Positions 1-7,512 of a DNA stretch of 64,000 bases are shown piece by piece (the stretch's first letter is position 1; each line of letters opens with the position of its first letter). The DNA comes from Streptomyces geranii. Lineage in GTDB: Bacteria > Actinomycetota > Actinomycetes > Streptomycetales > Streptomycetaceae. The position numbers and the translations under genes are program-made. The notes under the pieces were generated by a model. The model did not search any database, was not told the origin of the DNA, and saw only the letters and a list, made by a program, of their open reading frames with translations. The stretch spans positions 1 to 64,000 of the forward strand of contig NZ_PJME01000005.1 in assembly GCF_002954775.1 (NCBI RefSeq), read 5' to 3'.

Positions 1-56
1 GGGCTAGGGCTTGAGGGTGCCAGCCGGAGCTTGAGTTTTCAGCGTCGGCCAGCACC

Positions 57-163
57 ACCCAGCCCGTCCGGCGTTTGAGGACGAGCGCGTTCAGCGCGAG
101 CTTTCCCACCCACGCACCACTCACCCAGCCTGTCCGGCGATTGAGGACGAGGCCGTTCAGGCC
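57..163. repeat. Two copies of a Streptomyces-type intergenic repeat with a small hairpin
   Basis: Two near-identical units begin at 57 and 123. They share the body GTCCGGCGwTTGAGGACGAG and end in a hairpin with the same GTTCA loop. The stem is GCGC/GCGC in copy 1 (85-97) and GGCC/GGCC in copy 2 (151-163). The loop is kept while both stem arms change together, which argues that folding matters. From memory this resembles a dispersed repeat common between Streptomyces genes. Confidence 0.75.
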
Positions 164-176
164 GACAAGCGGGGGT

Positions 177-195
177 CTGGGGGCGCAGCCCCCAG
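177..195. terminator. Strong GC hairpin downstream of the MBL-fold gene
   Basis: CTGGGGGC pairs with GCCCCCAG around a GCA loop, an 8-bp perfect stem. It lies about 40 bases past the stop of the minus-strand gene ending at 237. There is no U-tract, as is usual for actinobacterial terminators. It probably ends the leftmost operon. Confidence 0.6.
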
Positions 196-236
196 GGATG
201 GGTACGGGTAGGGGCGGCGGGGGCGAAAAAACGCCC

Positions 237-1298
237 CTACTCAGCCGCTGTCGTAGCCGAATACCAGTTCACCCCGTCAGCCGACCGCCGACACCTCGCC
301 CGCCCCCTCGCCACCAGCACATCCAAATGCGCCGCCGTCTCGTTCACCGCGAGCATCTGGTTGAAGGGGTTCAGCTCGGTGAACGGGAGTTTTCTGCGGG
401 TCCAGCCCAGTTCGCTCGCCACCTCGTATGCGTTGCGCGTCCTCTCCCCCAGCACCGACAGCGTTTCCCCCAGCCTCTCGTCGTGGTGGGACAGGAGTTC
501 CTCCGTGCGTGCGTGCACGCTTGCGCCCACCGGGCCGTGCGCCGGGAGGAGTTGGGCGTCCGACAGTGTCGTCATTCGGTGCAGGGAGTTCAGGTAGTCG
601 CCCAACGGGAGTGCCGTGCCGCCCAGTTCGAAGCCGATCGACGGGGTGATGTGCGGCAGGACATGGTCCCCGGAGAACAGCAGGCCCCGGGCCCGGTCCA
701 GGTAGACCACGTGGCCCCTGGTATGCCCGGGTGTCGGGACCACCGTCAACGTCGCGTCGCCGAAGTGGAGTTCCTCCTCCTCCAACCAGCGGTCCGGCGC
801 CTCCCACAGGCTCGGGTCGAAGCCGCCGTGGTCCAACGCCTCGATGCGCTCGGCGAGTTCGTGGGCCCCGGCCAGCCGCAGGGTCCGGAGCGAACCGGCC
901 GGCTGGTCCGAGCGCAGTTCGCCCAGGAGTTCCAGGCCGCGCCGTTCGCCCGCGCCCAGGTAGACCCTGGAGCCGAGCAGTCTGCGCAGTTCGACCGCCT
1001 GGGTGTAGTGGTCGCGGTGGATGTGGGTGACCAGGATGTGGCTGATCTCGCCCAGGTCGTGGCCCAGGCCGCTCAGGGCGTCCTCCAACGCCTTGCGGGA
1101 CTCCGGGATCGACCAGCCTCCGTCGATCAGGACCAGACCCTCCGTCAGCCCCTCCAGGGCGTATACGTTGACCGCCCGCAGCCCGTCGTCCGGGAGCGGG
1201 AGCGGGATGCGGTGGACCCCGGGGAGTACCGTCTCGGGTCCGCCTTCCGCCCAGCGTCCACGGTCGAAGCGGGGGGTGGGGGTCGTGGGGGTGGTCAT
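237..1298 (-). CDS. MBL-fold metallo-hydrolase
   Basis: Metallo-beta-lactamase-fold hydrolase of 353 residues. The metal signature THIHRDH is at residues 91-97 (His92, His94, Asp96, His97). Further ligands appear in the GHTRGH and SGDH motifs near residues 210-240. The start at 1298 is chosen because its ATG overlaps the stop of the upstream acyl-CoA synthetase by 4 bases (ATGA); the frame stays open further upstream, but that part is antisense to the ligase. There is no signal peptide, so it should be cytoplasmic. Position next to a CoA ligase suggests a thioesterase, lactonase or glyoxalase-II-like hydrolytic step, but the substrate is not visible. It is the last gene of the operon starting at 4196. 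Confidence 0.85.
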   Translation of the reverse strand: MTTPTTPTPRFDRGRWAEGGPETVLPGVHRIPLPLPDDGLRAVNVYALEGLTEGLVLIDGGWSIPESRKALEDALSGLGHDLGEISHILVTHIHRDHYTQAVELRRLLGSRVYLGAGERRGLELLGELRSDQPAGSLRTLRLAGAHELAERIEALDHGGFDPSLWEAPDRWLEEEELHFGDATLTVVPTPGHTRGHVVYLDRARGLLFSGDHVLPHITPSIGFELGGTALPLGDYLNSLHRMTTLSDAQLLPAHGPVGASVHARTEELLSHHDERLGETLSVLGERTRNAYEVASELGWTRRKLPFTELNPFNQMLAVNETAAHLDVLVARGRARCRRSADGVNWYSATTAAE

Positions 1299-2860
1299 GC
1301 GTCTCCTTGTCGGGGACTGCCGCGCCGGTCGTCGGGTTCGGGTCCAGCCTCGGTTTCGGGCTCGGGGAGGCGGGCGTGCAGTTCGCGGGCCAGGCCCCTG
1401 GCTCCCGAGCGGTCGAGCTTGCCCACCGTGGTCTGGGGCAACTCGCTCACGGTGAAGGCGAATTCGGGCCACTTGGCCTTGGACAGGCCGGTGCGGGCCA
1501 GGTGTTCGCGGAGTTCGTCGAGGTTCAGTGGCTCGCTGCCGTCCTCCGGTACCAGGAGGACCGCGGCGCGTTCGCCGAGGAGTGGGTCCGGTACCGGGGT
1601 CACGCAGACTCGGGCCACCGCCGGGTGGGTCGCCACGGCGCGCTCGATCTCCGTGATGTCGAGGTTGCGTCCGCCCCGGATGATGACGTCCTTCTCCCGG
1701 CCCATCACCGTGACCGTACCGTCCTCGCCGGTCGTCAGGAGATCGCCGGTCGGGAAGAAGCCGTCCGGGGTGAGGCCGGGCGGTTCGGTCTTGCCGTCGC
1801 GGGCGTAGCCGAGGAAGAGGGACGGGCCTCGGACCTGGGCTCGGCCGGTCGCGCCCGGTGCGAGGACGGTGCCGTCGGGCGCGACCGCGCGCAGCTCCGT
1901 ACCGGGGAAGGGTCTGCCGTCCCGGCCGAGGCGGATCTCCTCGGGGTCGTCGGGGCGGGGCGAGGTGTGTCCCAGGCACTCGGACATGCCGAAGACGCGC
2001 AGGATCTTCGTCCCGAGGGAGAGTTCGGCCCGGGCGAGCGCGCCTCGGTCCATGGGACCGCCGCCAACAGTGATCGAGCGGACCCCGCCGAGGACCTTCG
2101 AGCCGGCCGCCGCGGAGCCCATCTGCAGCGCCATGGTCGGTACGCACATGGTCCACCGGACGTCATGCTCGGCCATGCGTACAAGCGCCTCCTCGCGGTC
2201 CCAACGGCCGGTCAGGACCAGAGGGCCGCCCAGCATGAGGGCCAGACAGACGCCGAAGCAGTAGGCGGCGGTCGAGGAGAGCGGGACCACGGCGGCCACC
2301 GCGTCCCCGTCGCGCAGTCCGTTGACGTCGATCGTGCAGGAGCAGGCGTACCGCAGGGCGTCCTCGGACTGGACGACGCCCTTGGGCCGGCCCGTGGAGC
2401 CGGACGTGAGCCCGATGACAGTGCCACCGGACCAACGGGAGACGTCCCTCGGGCCACGGGAGGACCGTACCGTCCAGCCGTCGAGGGCCTCGGCCGTCCG
2501 CGCGTCCGGCAGGGCACCGGCGGCGCCCCACTCCGTCATCGCGGACGGTTCGGCGATCACGACGTCCGGCCGGATGTCCTCCATGGCGGCGGCGAACTCC
2601 GCAGGCGTCGTATGCCGGTTGACCAGCGCGAGGACGCCGTTGGTGAGGCCGACGGCGAGGGTCGCGGCGACCGTGCGCCAGGAGTTGTCGGCCTGGAGGA
2701 GCACCGTCCCGCCCGGCGCCCACTCCGGGCTCATCGCCTCGGCCAGGTCGGCCGCACGCTGGAGCAGGTCGCGGGCGCCGTGTGGGCCATGGTCGTCGAC
2801 GACCGCTGTGAAGTCGGCCCGCTGGGACCGGTCGTAGAACTCCCGAACTGTCTGTCGCAT
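1295..2860 (-). CDS. Acyl-CoA synthetase (AMP-forming, ANL superfamily)
   Basis: Adenylate-forming ligase of 521 residues that would activate a carboxylic acid to its CoA thioester. The phosphate-binding loop TSGSTGRPKG is at 152-161, the A5-type motif FGMSE at 290-294, TGD at 371-373 and the hinge GREKDVIIRGG at 387-397. The C-terminal catalytic lysine lies in TTVGKLDRSG. It is probably the entry enzyme of the 237-22815 module. The gene is separated from the upstream EthD-like gene by 263 bases carrying a 15-bp tandem repeat, and overlaps the downstream hydrolase by 4 bases. Substrate unknown; an aromatic, cyclic or short branched acid is possible. Confidence 0.92.
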   Translation of the reverse strand: MRQTVREFYDRSQRADFTAVVDDHGPHGARDLLQRAADLAEAMSPEWAPGGTVLLQADNSWRTVAATLAVGLTNGVLALVNRHTTPAEFAAAMEDIRPDVVIAEPSAMTEWGAAGALPDARTAEALDGWTVRSSRGPRDVSRWSGGTVIGLTSGSTGRPKGVVQSEDALRYACSCTIDVNGLRDGDAVAAVVPLSSTAAYCFGVCLALMLGGPLVLTGRWDREEALVRMAEHDVRWTMCVPTMALQMGSAAAGSKVLGGVRSITVGGGPMDRGALARAELSLGTKILRVFGMSECLGHTSPRPDDPEEIRLGRDGRPFPGTELRAVAPDGTVLAPGATGRAQVRGPSLFLGYARDGKTEPPGLTPDGFFPTGDLLTTGEDGTVTVMGREKDVIIRGGRNLDITEIERAVATHPAVARVCVTPVPDPLLGERAAVLLVPEDGSEPLNLDELREHLARTGLSKAKWPEFAFTVSELPQTTVGKLDRSGARGLARELHARLPEPETEAGPEPDDRRGSPRQGDA

Positions 2861-3014
2861 CCGCTTCCTCGCCTTGTCGCGAAGGGTTGTCCGGGGCGCC
2901 CCGGGGTGGTTGGGCCCTCAGTGGGAGGGGCGGGCCGAGGAGGCCAGGGGAGCTGTCGGGCGGTTCGGGCCCGAGAGGCGGGGGCCGGAGCGCCCGTACC
3001 GTCCCTGACTCCCT

Positions 3015-3105
3015 CGTCCCCTGACTCTCTCGCCCCGGGCTCTCTCGTCCCGGGCTCTCTCGTCCCGGGCTCTCTCGTCCCGGGCTCTCTCGTCCCGGGC
3101 TCTCC
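3015..3105. repeat. 15-bp tandem repeat between EthD-like gene and acyl-CoA synthetase
   Basis: Five consecutive units of CGTCCCGGGCTCTCT run from 3031 to 3105, with the first and last differing by one base, preceded by a degenerate 16-base copy at 3015-3030. Each unit carries CCCGGG. The array fills a 263-base gap inside a minus-strand operon, 20 bases below the EthD stop. An overlapping minus-strand frame would read it as a charged pentapeptide repeat, but that frame is antisense-like to the EthD gene and is not credible. Confidence 0.85.
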
Positions 3106-3123
3106 CCTTCCGGCTCCTCACGC

Positions 3124-3444
3124 TCAGCCCGCGTGCATCTCCAACTCGCCGCCCATGACCGCGATCCGGCGTCCGCGCATGTCGCCGACCTGGGCGACGG
3201 CCTCCGCCCACTCCGGGCTCCGTAGCGCCTTGCGCAGATCGTCGGCGGTGTCGAAGCTCAGGACGGAGAGGCCGTCCCAGCACTCCGAGCGCGGTTCGAA
3301 GGCCGCGTCGATGTCCGTGTGCCGCCAGGCCCGCAGGCCGGGCAGCCGACGGGTGAGTTCGGCGTGGTCGCCGCGCCACCAGTCGATGAACCGCTCATGC
3401 GTCCACTCGGGCGGCCGGGCCGCCAGCAGTACGAGGTTGTACAT
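3124..3444 (-). CDS. EthD-like ferredoxin-fold protein
   Basis: A 106-residue dimeric alpha/beta-barrel (EthD) family protein. It opens with a hydrophobic strand, followed by the HERFIDWWRGDHAEL region at about 15-29 and a WDGLSVLSF strand at about 57-65, the usual pattern of EthD/ferredoxin-like small proteins. The start is supported by a GGAGGG ribosome site just upstream of the ATG. EthD-like proteins often accompany degradation operons for ethers, aromatics and steroids, or act as small cyclases or isomerases; no catalytic residue can be assigned. It lies between a SnoaL-like gene (33 bases upstream) and the CoA ligase. Confidence 0.8.
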   Translation of the reverse strand: MYNLVLLAARPPEWTHERFIDWWRGDHAELTRRLPGLRAWRHTDIDAAFEPRSECWDGLSVLSFDTADDLRKALRSPEWAEAVAQVGDMRGRRIAVMGGELEMHAG

Positions 3445-3477
3445 CCGCCCTCCTCGGTCGATCGGGCAAACAGGGGA

Positions 3478-3849
3478 TCAGGTGAACAGGACCGCGGGCG
3501 AGCGCCCGATCAGCAGCCGCCGCACCCTGCCCTCGTCGTCGAGCCGGGCCGAGGCCACGAAGGTCGCCTCCGGTACGCCGGACCGCCGCACCTCACCGAG
3601 GAACAGCTCGTCCTGGCCGACCGTGCTCGCGGTGAGCCGGTGATGGGTGCGGACACCCACCGAACGCTGGGCGAGGTAGCCCTCCAGCTCGGGTCGGCCG
3701 CCGTGGAAGTCGGTCGCGCCGTCGTCACCGGTGGAGAACAGGATGGAGAAGGAGAAGTCGTCGCTGATCAGATCGAGGATCCGGTCGGCGTCGTCGCTGT
3801 CGAGGATCGCGAACCAGTTGCCGAGGAAGGAGGCCGTGTGTGTGGTCAT
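3478..3849 (-). CDS. SnoaL-like / NTF2-fold protein (second of a pair)
   Basis: A 123-residue NTF2-superfamily protein: an N-terminal helix with two acidic stretches, then strands ending in a conserved-looking LDDEGRVRRL segment. SnoaL-like proteins include cyclases, ketosteroid-isomerase-like enzymes and hydrolases. The ATG at 3849 overlaps the stop of the preceding NTF2-fold gene (ATGA), so the two are translationally coupled and may form a heteromer. The frame extends upstream to 4230, but that part is antisense to the first SnoaL gene. Exact reaction not determinable. Confidence 0.75.
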   Translation of the reverse strand: MTTHTASFLGNWFAILDSDDADRILDLISDDFSFSILFSTGDDGATDFHGGRPELEGYLAQRSVGVRTHHRLTASTVGQDELFLGEVRRSGVPEATFVASARLDDEGRVRRLLIGRSPAVLFT

Positions 3850-4196
3850 GTCCGGTCCACCAGGTCGAAGTCGGTGGTGAAGTACGACTGGTAGCGGGCC
3901 ATCAGCCCGGCGGACGAGACCTGGGCGGCCGACAGGAACGCGCCGGTGGGCACGCCCCCCTCGATCACGAAGCCGTACGCCGTCTCGACATCGCCGTCGA
4001 CGGCGTACCGCACTATCTCGTGCGTGCGCTCCACCGCGTTGCGCCCGGCGATGTACGCGGCGAAGTCCTCGCGGGACCGGCCGGATCGCTGACCGCCGGG
4101 GAGGGCGATATGGAATCGGAAGGCGGATTCCAGAAGCTCCAGAGCCTTGTCCGGGTCCTGGCCGTCCATTCTGGCCATGTATTCGCGAAGCACCAT
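3846..4196 (-). CDS. SnoaL-like / NTF2-fold protein (first of a pair)
   Basis: A 116-residue NTF2-fold protein beginning MVLREYMARMDGQ. It contains an ALELLESAF helix and a SREDFAAYIAGR segment typical of SnoaL-like domains. Upstream in-frame ATGs exist at 4223 and 4271. The ATG at 4196 is preferred because GGGGAG precedes it at workable spacing; 4223 has no such site and 4271 would sit against the operator at 4274. It heads the operon SnoaL-SnoaL-EthD-CoA ligase-MBL. The regulon palindrome at 4274-4286 is 78 bases upstream. Confidence 0.7.
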   Translation of the reverse strand: MVLREYMARMDGQDPDKALELLESAFRFHIALPGGQRSGRSREDFAAYIAGRNAVERTHEIVRYAVDGDVETAYGFVIEGGVPTGAFLSAAQVSSAGLMARYQSYFTTDFDLVDRT

Positions 4197-4273
4197 TGCC
4201 GATCGCTCTCCCCTCAGCGCCATGTAACAACCGTCATGAAGCACCCTCACGAAACAACTGCCATCAAACAACC

Positions 4274-4286
4274 TGAGTTCAGTTCA
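4274..4286 (-). promoter_or_regulatory. Regulon operator, site A
   Basis: Read on the minus strand this is TGAACTGAACTCA, one mismatch from the shared motif TGAAyTsArTTCA. It sits between the TetR gene and the SnoaL-headed operon. It is one of seven related sites, each in front of a different transcription unit of the catabolic module. Confidence 0.65.
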
Positions 4287-4337
4287 GTTTGACTGTAAGC
4301 CAGCGGCCCCGCCCCCGACAAGGGGCGGGCCGGGCGG

Positions 4338-4964
4338 CTATTCCGCGATCATCCGCACCACACACCCTTCGATCATCTCGCTGATCTCGGGCAGCGCGAT
4401 CGCGCCGGTCGGCCGGTACCAGCGCCAGACGCTCACGATCATGCCGAGGACACCGAGGCCGAGGGTGTGCGCGTCCCGGACCGGGAAGGCGCCCTTCGCC
4501 ATGCCGCGCATGAGCAGGCTCGTCCAGTCCCGCTCGACCATCTGGACCAGCTGGCGGGCCGCGACGCGCTCGGTCTCCTCGCGCTTGGACTTCCGCGGGT
4601 TGGCCAGCAGGGACATGTTGGCCTGGAGGATGCGCATCTGGCGGATCTCCTGGTCGCTCACCGCGAAGGCCGCCCGGACCGCCACTCGCAGCTCCTCCAC
4701 GGGTTCCGTCTCGCCGGCCGTGGCCTCGACGAACATGTCGTGGGAGCGCTGCAGCTCCAGGCGCATGATGGTGAGCAGGCAGTGGGCCTTCGACTCGAAG
4801 TAGTGGTAGAGGGCCGTCTGCCCGATGCCGACCCGGTCGGCCACCTCCGACCACTTCGTGTTCTCGTAGCCGTCCTCCCCGAACCGCTCCACGGCGGCCA
4901 CGAGGATCGCGCCGCGCTTCGACCTGGGCCCCTCCTCCGGATCCACGATCCGCGCCCTTGCCAT
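4338..4964 (-). CDS. TetR-family transcriptional regulator of the catabolic module
   Basis: A 208-residue TetR-type repressor. The helix-turn-helix spans about residues 15-65, including VAAVERFGEDGYENTKWSEV and the recognition segment GQTALYHYFESK. The C-terminal half is all-helical and probably binds a ligand, plausibly an acyl-CoA by analogy with neighbours of fatty-acid and steroid genes. A good GGGAGAG ribosome site precedes the ATG. It lies inside the cluster, the usual place for a local regulator. A weak copy of the module's palindrome (5027-5039) is 63 bases upstream of its start, consistent with autoregulation. Linking it to the palindrome is inference. Confidence 0.88.
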   Translation of the reverse strand: MARARIVDPEEGPRSKRGAILVAAVERFGEDGYENTKWSEVADRVGIGQTALYHYFESKAHCLLTIMRLELQRSHDMFVEATAGETEPVEELRVAVRAAFAVSDQEIRQMRILQANMSLLANPRKSKREETERVAARQLVQMVERDWTSLLMRGMAKGAFPVRDAHTLGLGVLGMIVSVWRWYRPTGAIALPEISEMIEGCVVRMIAE

Positions 4965-5026
4965 CGTCTCTCCCTCTGCTTCACGGGCGGCGTCGAGTCA
5001 CCGTCCGGTCGTCCGAGAGTAGACCC

Positions 5027-5039
5027 AAGTTCAACTCGG
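5027..5039 (-). promoter_or_regulatory. Weak regulon operator, site B (upstream of the TetR gene)
   Basis: The minus strand reads CGAGTTGAACTTG. The 9-base core AGTTsAACT is a perfect palindrome of the same type as the other sites, but five of 13 positions differ from the consensus. It is adjacent to the stop codon of the enoyl-CoA hydratase gene and 63 bases from the TetR start. Confidence 0.35.
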
Positions 5040-5870
5040 TTTCGAGTCGAAGATCGACCGGGTCCGCTGCGGGTCCTCCTGCGGTACGGGGTCACGCCGG
5101 GCGAAATCGGGCGGGCGCCCGGCGAGGAACGCCGCCACGCCTTCCCTGCCCTCCGTGGACACCGCGGCGGCGGCCAGCTGGCGGGCCTCCGCGTCGAGGT
5201 GTTCGTCGAGCCCGGCCGACAGCGCGCCGTCGACCAGCCGCCGGGTGGCGCCGTACGCCCCCGCGGCCCCGCGCGCCAGCGTTCCCGCCGCCTCGACGGC
5301 CTCCTCGTACAGCCGCTCGGGCGCGACGACCCGGCTCACCAGTCCCATGGCCAGCGCCTCCGGGGCCGGGACCCGCCGGTTGGTGAGCAGCAGGTCCAGG
5401 GCCCGGCGGGGTCCGACGAGCCGGGGCAGTGACCAGCTGGTGCCGGCGTCCGGCGTGTAGCCGATCGCGGTGTAAGCGGCCGTGAAGCGGGCGTCGCTCG
5501 CCGCGAGGCACACGTCGGCCGCCGTCGCGAGCCCCAGTCCCGCGCCCGCGACGGCACCCTGGACGGCGACCACCAGCGGGGCGTCCAGCGCGGCCAGGAC
5601 GCGCAGGGCCTCGTGGAGTGCGTCGGTGACGTCGGTGAGATGCCCGGCCAGGCGCTCCCCGGGCAGCGCGGCGAACTCCTTGAGATCGCCGCCGACGCAG
5701 AAGGATCGCCCCCGTCCGGTGAGCAGCACCGCCCGTGCCCGCGCCTTCTCGCACTCCCGGGCCGCCTCCAGCAGTCCGCGCGCCATCGCCAGGTCGATCG
5801 CGTTGCCCGCGTCCCGGCACAGCTCGACCCGGGCCAGCCCGTCGCCGTCGACCTCGACCGTGACCCTCAT
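5031..5870 (-). CDS. Enoyl-CoA hydratase/isomerase, PaaG-like
   Basis: Crotonase-fold protein of 279 residues. The oxyanion-hole segments are GRGRSFCVGGDLKEF and QGAVAGAGLGLA. The segment AIGYTPDAGTSWSLPRLVG resembles the PaaG/isomerase branch, in which an Asp in a PD(G/A)G context replaces the hydratase glutamate, so isomerase activity is as likely as hydration. The start is set at 5870, where ATG overlaps the stop of the upstream SDR by 4 bases; an ATG 12 bases earlier is less likely. It is the last gene of the long operon starting at 13233. Confidence 0.85.
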   Translation of the reverse strand: MRVTVEVDGDGLARVELCRDAGNAIDLAMARGLLEAARECEKARARAVLLTGRGRSFCVGGDLKEFAALPGERLAGHLTDVTDALHEALRVLAALDAPLVVAVQGAVAGAGLGLATAADVCLAASDARFTAAYTAIGYTPDAGTSWSLPRLVGPRRALDLLLTNRRVPAPEALAMGLVSRVVAPERLYEEAVEAAGTLARGAAGAYGATRRLVDGALSAGLDEHLDAEARQLAAAAVSTEGREGVAAFLAGRPPDFARRDPVPQEDPQRTRSIFDSKPS

Positions 5871-6649
5871 CGCGCCGTCCACCCGCCGTCCACGGTGAGT
5901 ACCTGGCCGGTGCAGTACGAGGACGCGTCCGAGGCCAGGAAGAGCAACGCCCCGTCCAGTTCCCCCTGTTCACCGCCGCGCCCCAGCATCGTGCCGCGTT
6001 CGACCCACCGCCGGGAGCGTGCGTCGGCGAACAGTTCCTCGGTCATCTCCGAGTGGAACCAGCCGGGGGCAAGGGAGTTGACCCGTACTCCCGACTCGCC
6101 CCACTGCCCGGCCAGTTCACGGGTCAGCCCGATGAGCCCGGCCTTGGAGGCGGCGTACGCGGCACCTCCCAGCGGGGCGCCGGACACCAGCCCGAGCACG
6201 GAGGAGACGTTCACGACCGATCTCGTACGCACAGACACCTGCGCCGGTGTCTCGGCCAGCAGCCGGGCCAGGTGAAAGGGCGCGACCAGGTTCACCGCCA
6301 GTACGTCGGCGAAGTCGCCGGCGCTCTCGTCCTCGGCGCGTACGGCTCCGGGGGCGCCGGCGTTGTTGACGAGGACGTCGGCGCGGCCGGTCTCGTCGAG
6401 TGCCGTCGTGATCAGGCGTACCCGGTCCTCCTCGCGCGAGACGTCGCAGACGACGGGGTGGATACGGGGGTCGGTGTCGGCGAGTTCCTTCAGTTTCTCC
6501 AGCCGCCGTGCCGCCGCGAACACGGTGGCACCGGCCGACGCGAGGACGACGGCGAAGCGGGCGCCCAGGCCTGAGGACGCCCCCGTGACCACGGCCGTCC
6601 GGCCCCGCAGTGAGAACAGTTCCGTGAGCGGCTCGGCGACGGCGGTCAT
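5867..6649 (-). CDS. SDR-family oxidoreductase
   Basis: Classical short-chain dehydrogenase of 260 residues. The cofactor loop TGASSGLG is near residues 22-29, NNAG near 93-96, the catalytic Tyr/Lys pair is in YAASK near 160, and the C-terminal LTVDGGWT motif is present. It probably oxidises or reduces a hydroxy/keto acyl-CoA, or the cognate free acid, with NAD(P)(H). It overlaps both neighbours by 4 bases: its ATG covers the stop of the next SDR upstream, and its TGA covers the start of the PaaG-like gene. Confidence 0.9.
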   Translation of the reverse strand: MTAVAEPLTELFSLRGRTAVVTGASSGLGARFAVVLASAGATVFAAARRLEKLKELADTDPRIHPVVCDVSREEDRVRLITTALDETGRADVLVNNAGAPGAVRAEDESAGDFADVLAVNLVAPFHLARLLAETPAQVSVRTRSVVNVSSVLGLVSGAPLGGAAYAASKAGLIGLTRELAGQWGESGVRVNSLAPGWFHSEMTEELFADARSRRWVERGTMLGRGGEQGELDGALLFLASDASSYCTGQVLTVDGGWTAR

Positions 6650-7512
6650 CCCTCCACCCCGATCGGCAGCACGGTCGCGCCGCCGTCCAGGACCAGCGTC
6701 TGGCCCGTCATCCAGGAGGAGGCGTCGGAGGCCAGGAAGAGGGCCGCCTGTGCCACGTCCTCCACGGTGCCGAGTCTGCGCAGGGGCAGCTTGGCGGTCA
6801 GGATCGGTTCCCGTGGCTCCCAGACGGCGCGGGCCAATTCGGTCTTGATCAGGCCGGGGGCGATCGCGTTGACGCGGGCCATCGGGCCCAGTTCGTAGGC
6901 GAGTTGGCGGGTCAGATGGAGCATGGCCGCCTTGGTGGCGTTGTACCAGCCGATGTGCGGGTCGACGATCAGCCCGCCGACGGAGGCGATGTTGACGACC
7001 GCTCCCCCGTGCTCGGCCATCCAGGCCCGCCAGGCGCTCCGCGTCCAGGCGAGCATGCCGTACTGGTTGACCCGTACCGTCTTCTCCGCGCGGGGCAGGT
7101 CGAGGTCGATGAGGTCACCCATGTACGGGTTGGTGGCCGCGTTGTTGACCATGATGTCGAGGCGTCCGAGGCGGGCCATGGTCTCCTCGACGCACCGTTC
7201 GGCATCGTCCGGCTCACCCGCGTTGGCGACGACCTCGTGGACCTCGCCGTCACCCTTGACGTGCAGCAACTCCGCGCGGGCGGCGGCGAGTCCGTCGGGT
7301 TTGCGGGCGGCGATCACCACATGGGCGCCCGCTTCCCGGTACGCCTTGGCGATGCCGAGGCCGATACCCCGGGAGCCGCCGGTGATGACGGCGACCCGCC
7401 CGCTCAGCACCTGCGCACTCGACACCCGCCCGCTCAATTCCTCCCCGCTCGACTCTTGCCTGCTCAATTCCTGCCCGCTCGGTCCCTGTCCGCTCAGTCC
7501 CTGTGTGCTCAC
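6646..7512 (-). CDS. SDR-family oxidoreductase with repetitive N-terminal extension
   Basis: Short-chain dehydrogenase of 288 residues. The core has TGGSRGIG, NNAAT, the catalytic YNATK and a LVLDGG C-terminus. About 38 residues precede the Rossmann fold and consist of imperfect LSGQG/LSGQE-type pentapeptides encoded by an approximately 15-bp DNA repeat (7434-7506). GTG at 7512 is chosen because it overlaps the stop of the upstream acyl-CoA dehydrogenase (GTGA). A start nearer the core is possible but has no coupling. The extension looks disordered and may be a recent expansion. Confidence 0.85.
   Translation of the reverse strand: MSTQGLSGQGPSGQELSRQESSGEELSGRVSSAQVLSGRVAVITGGSRGIGLGIAKAYREAGAHVVIAARKPDGLAAARAELLHVKGDGEVHEVVANAGEPDDAERCVEETMARLGRLDIMVNNAATNPYMGDLIDLDLPRAEKTVRVNQYGMLAWTRSAWRAWMAEHGGAVVNIASVGGLIVDPHIGWYNATKAAMLHLTRQLAYELGPMARVNAIAPGLIKTELARAVWEPREPILTAKLPLRRLGTVEDVAQAALFLASDASSWMTGQTLVLDGGATVLPIGVEG
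7434..7506. repeat. Imperfect 15-bp coding repeat in the SDR N-terminus
   Basis: About five degenerate units, such as CTGCCCGCTCGGTCC followed by CTGTCCGCTCAGTCC, lie in frame. The period is a multiple of three, so copy-number change would not shift the reading frame. They encode the LSGQ-rich leader of the SDR. Confidence 0.7.

Noticed and set aside
3015..3105. Possible CRISPR-like array
   Set aside because: Units are directly adjacent with no spacers and no cas genes are near; it is a simple tandem repeat.
2918..3379. Minus-strand frame reading the 15-bp array as a charged pentapeptide repeat
   Set aside because: It overlaps the EthD gene in another frame and consists mainly of the repeat; no ribosome site or homology-like core.
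1307..3643. Long plus-strand open frame opposite the ligase and EthD genes
   Set aside because: It is the antisense shadow of well-supported minus-strand genes in high-GC DNA; no family signature in the product.
5022..5050. Counting site B as a full member of the operator set
   Set aside because: Only the 9-base core agrees; five of 13 positions differ, so it is reported as weak.
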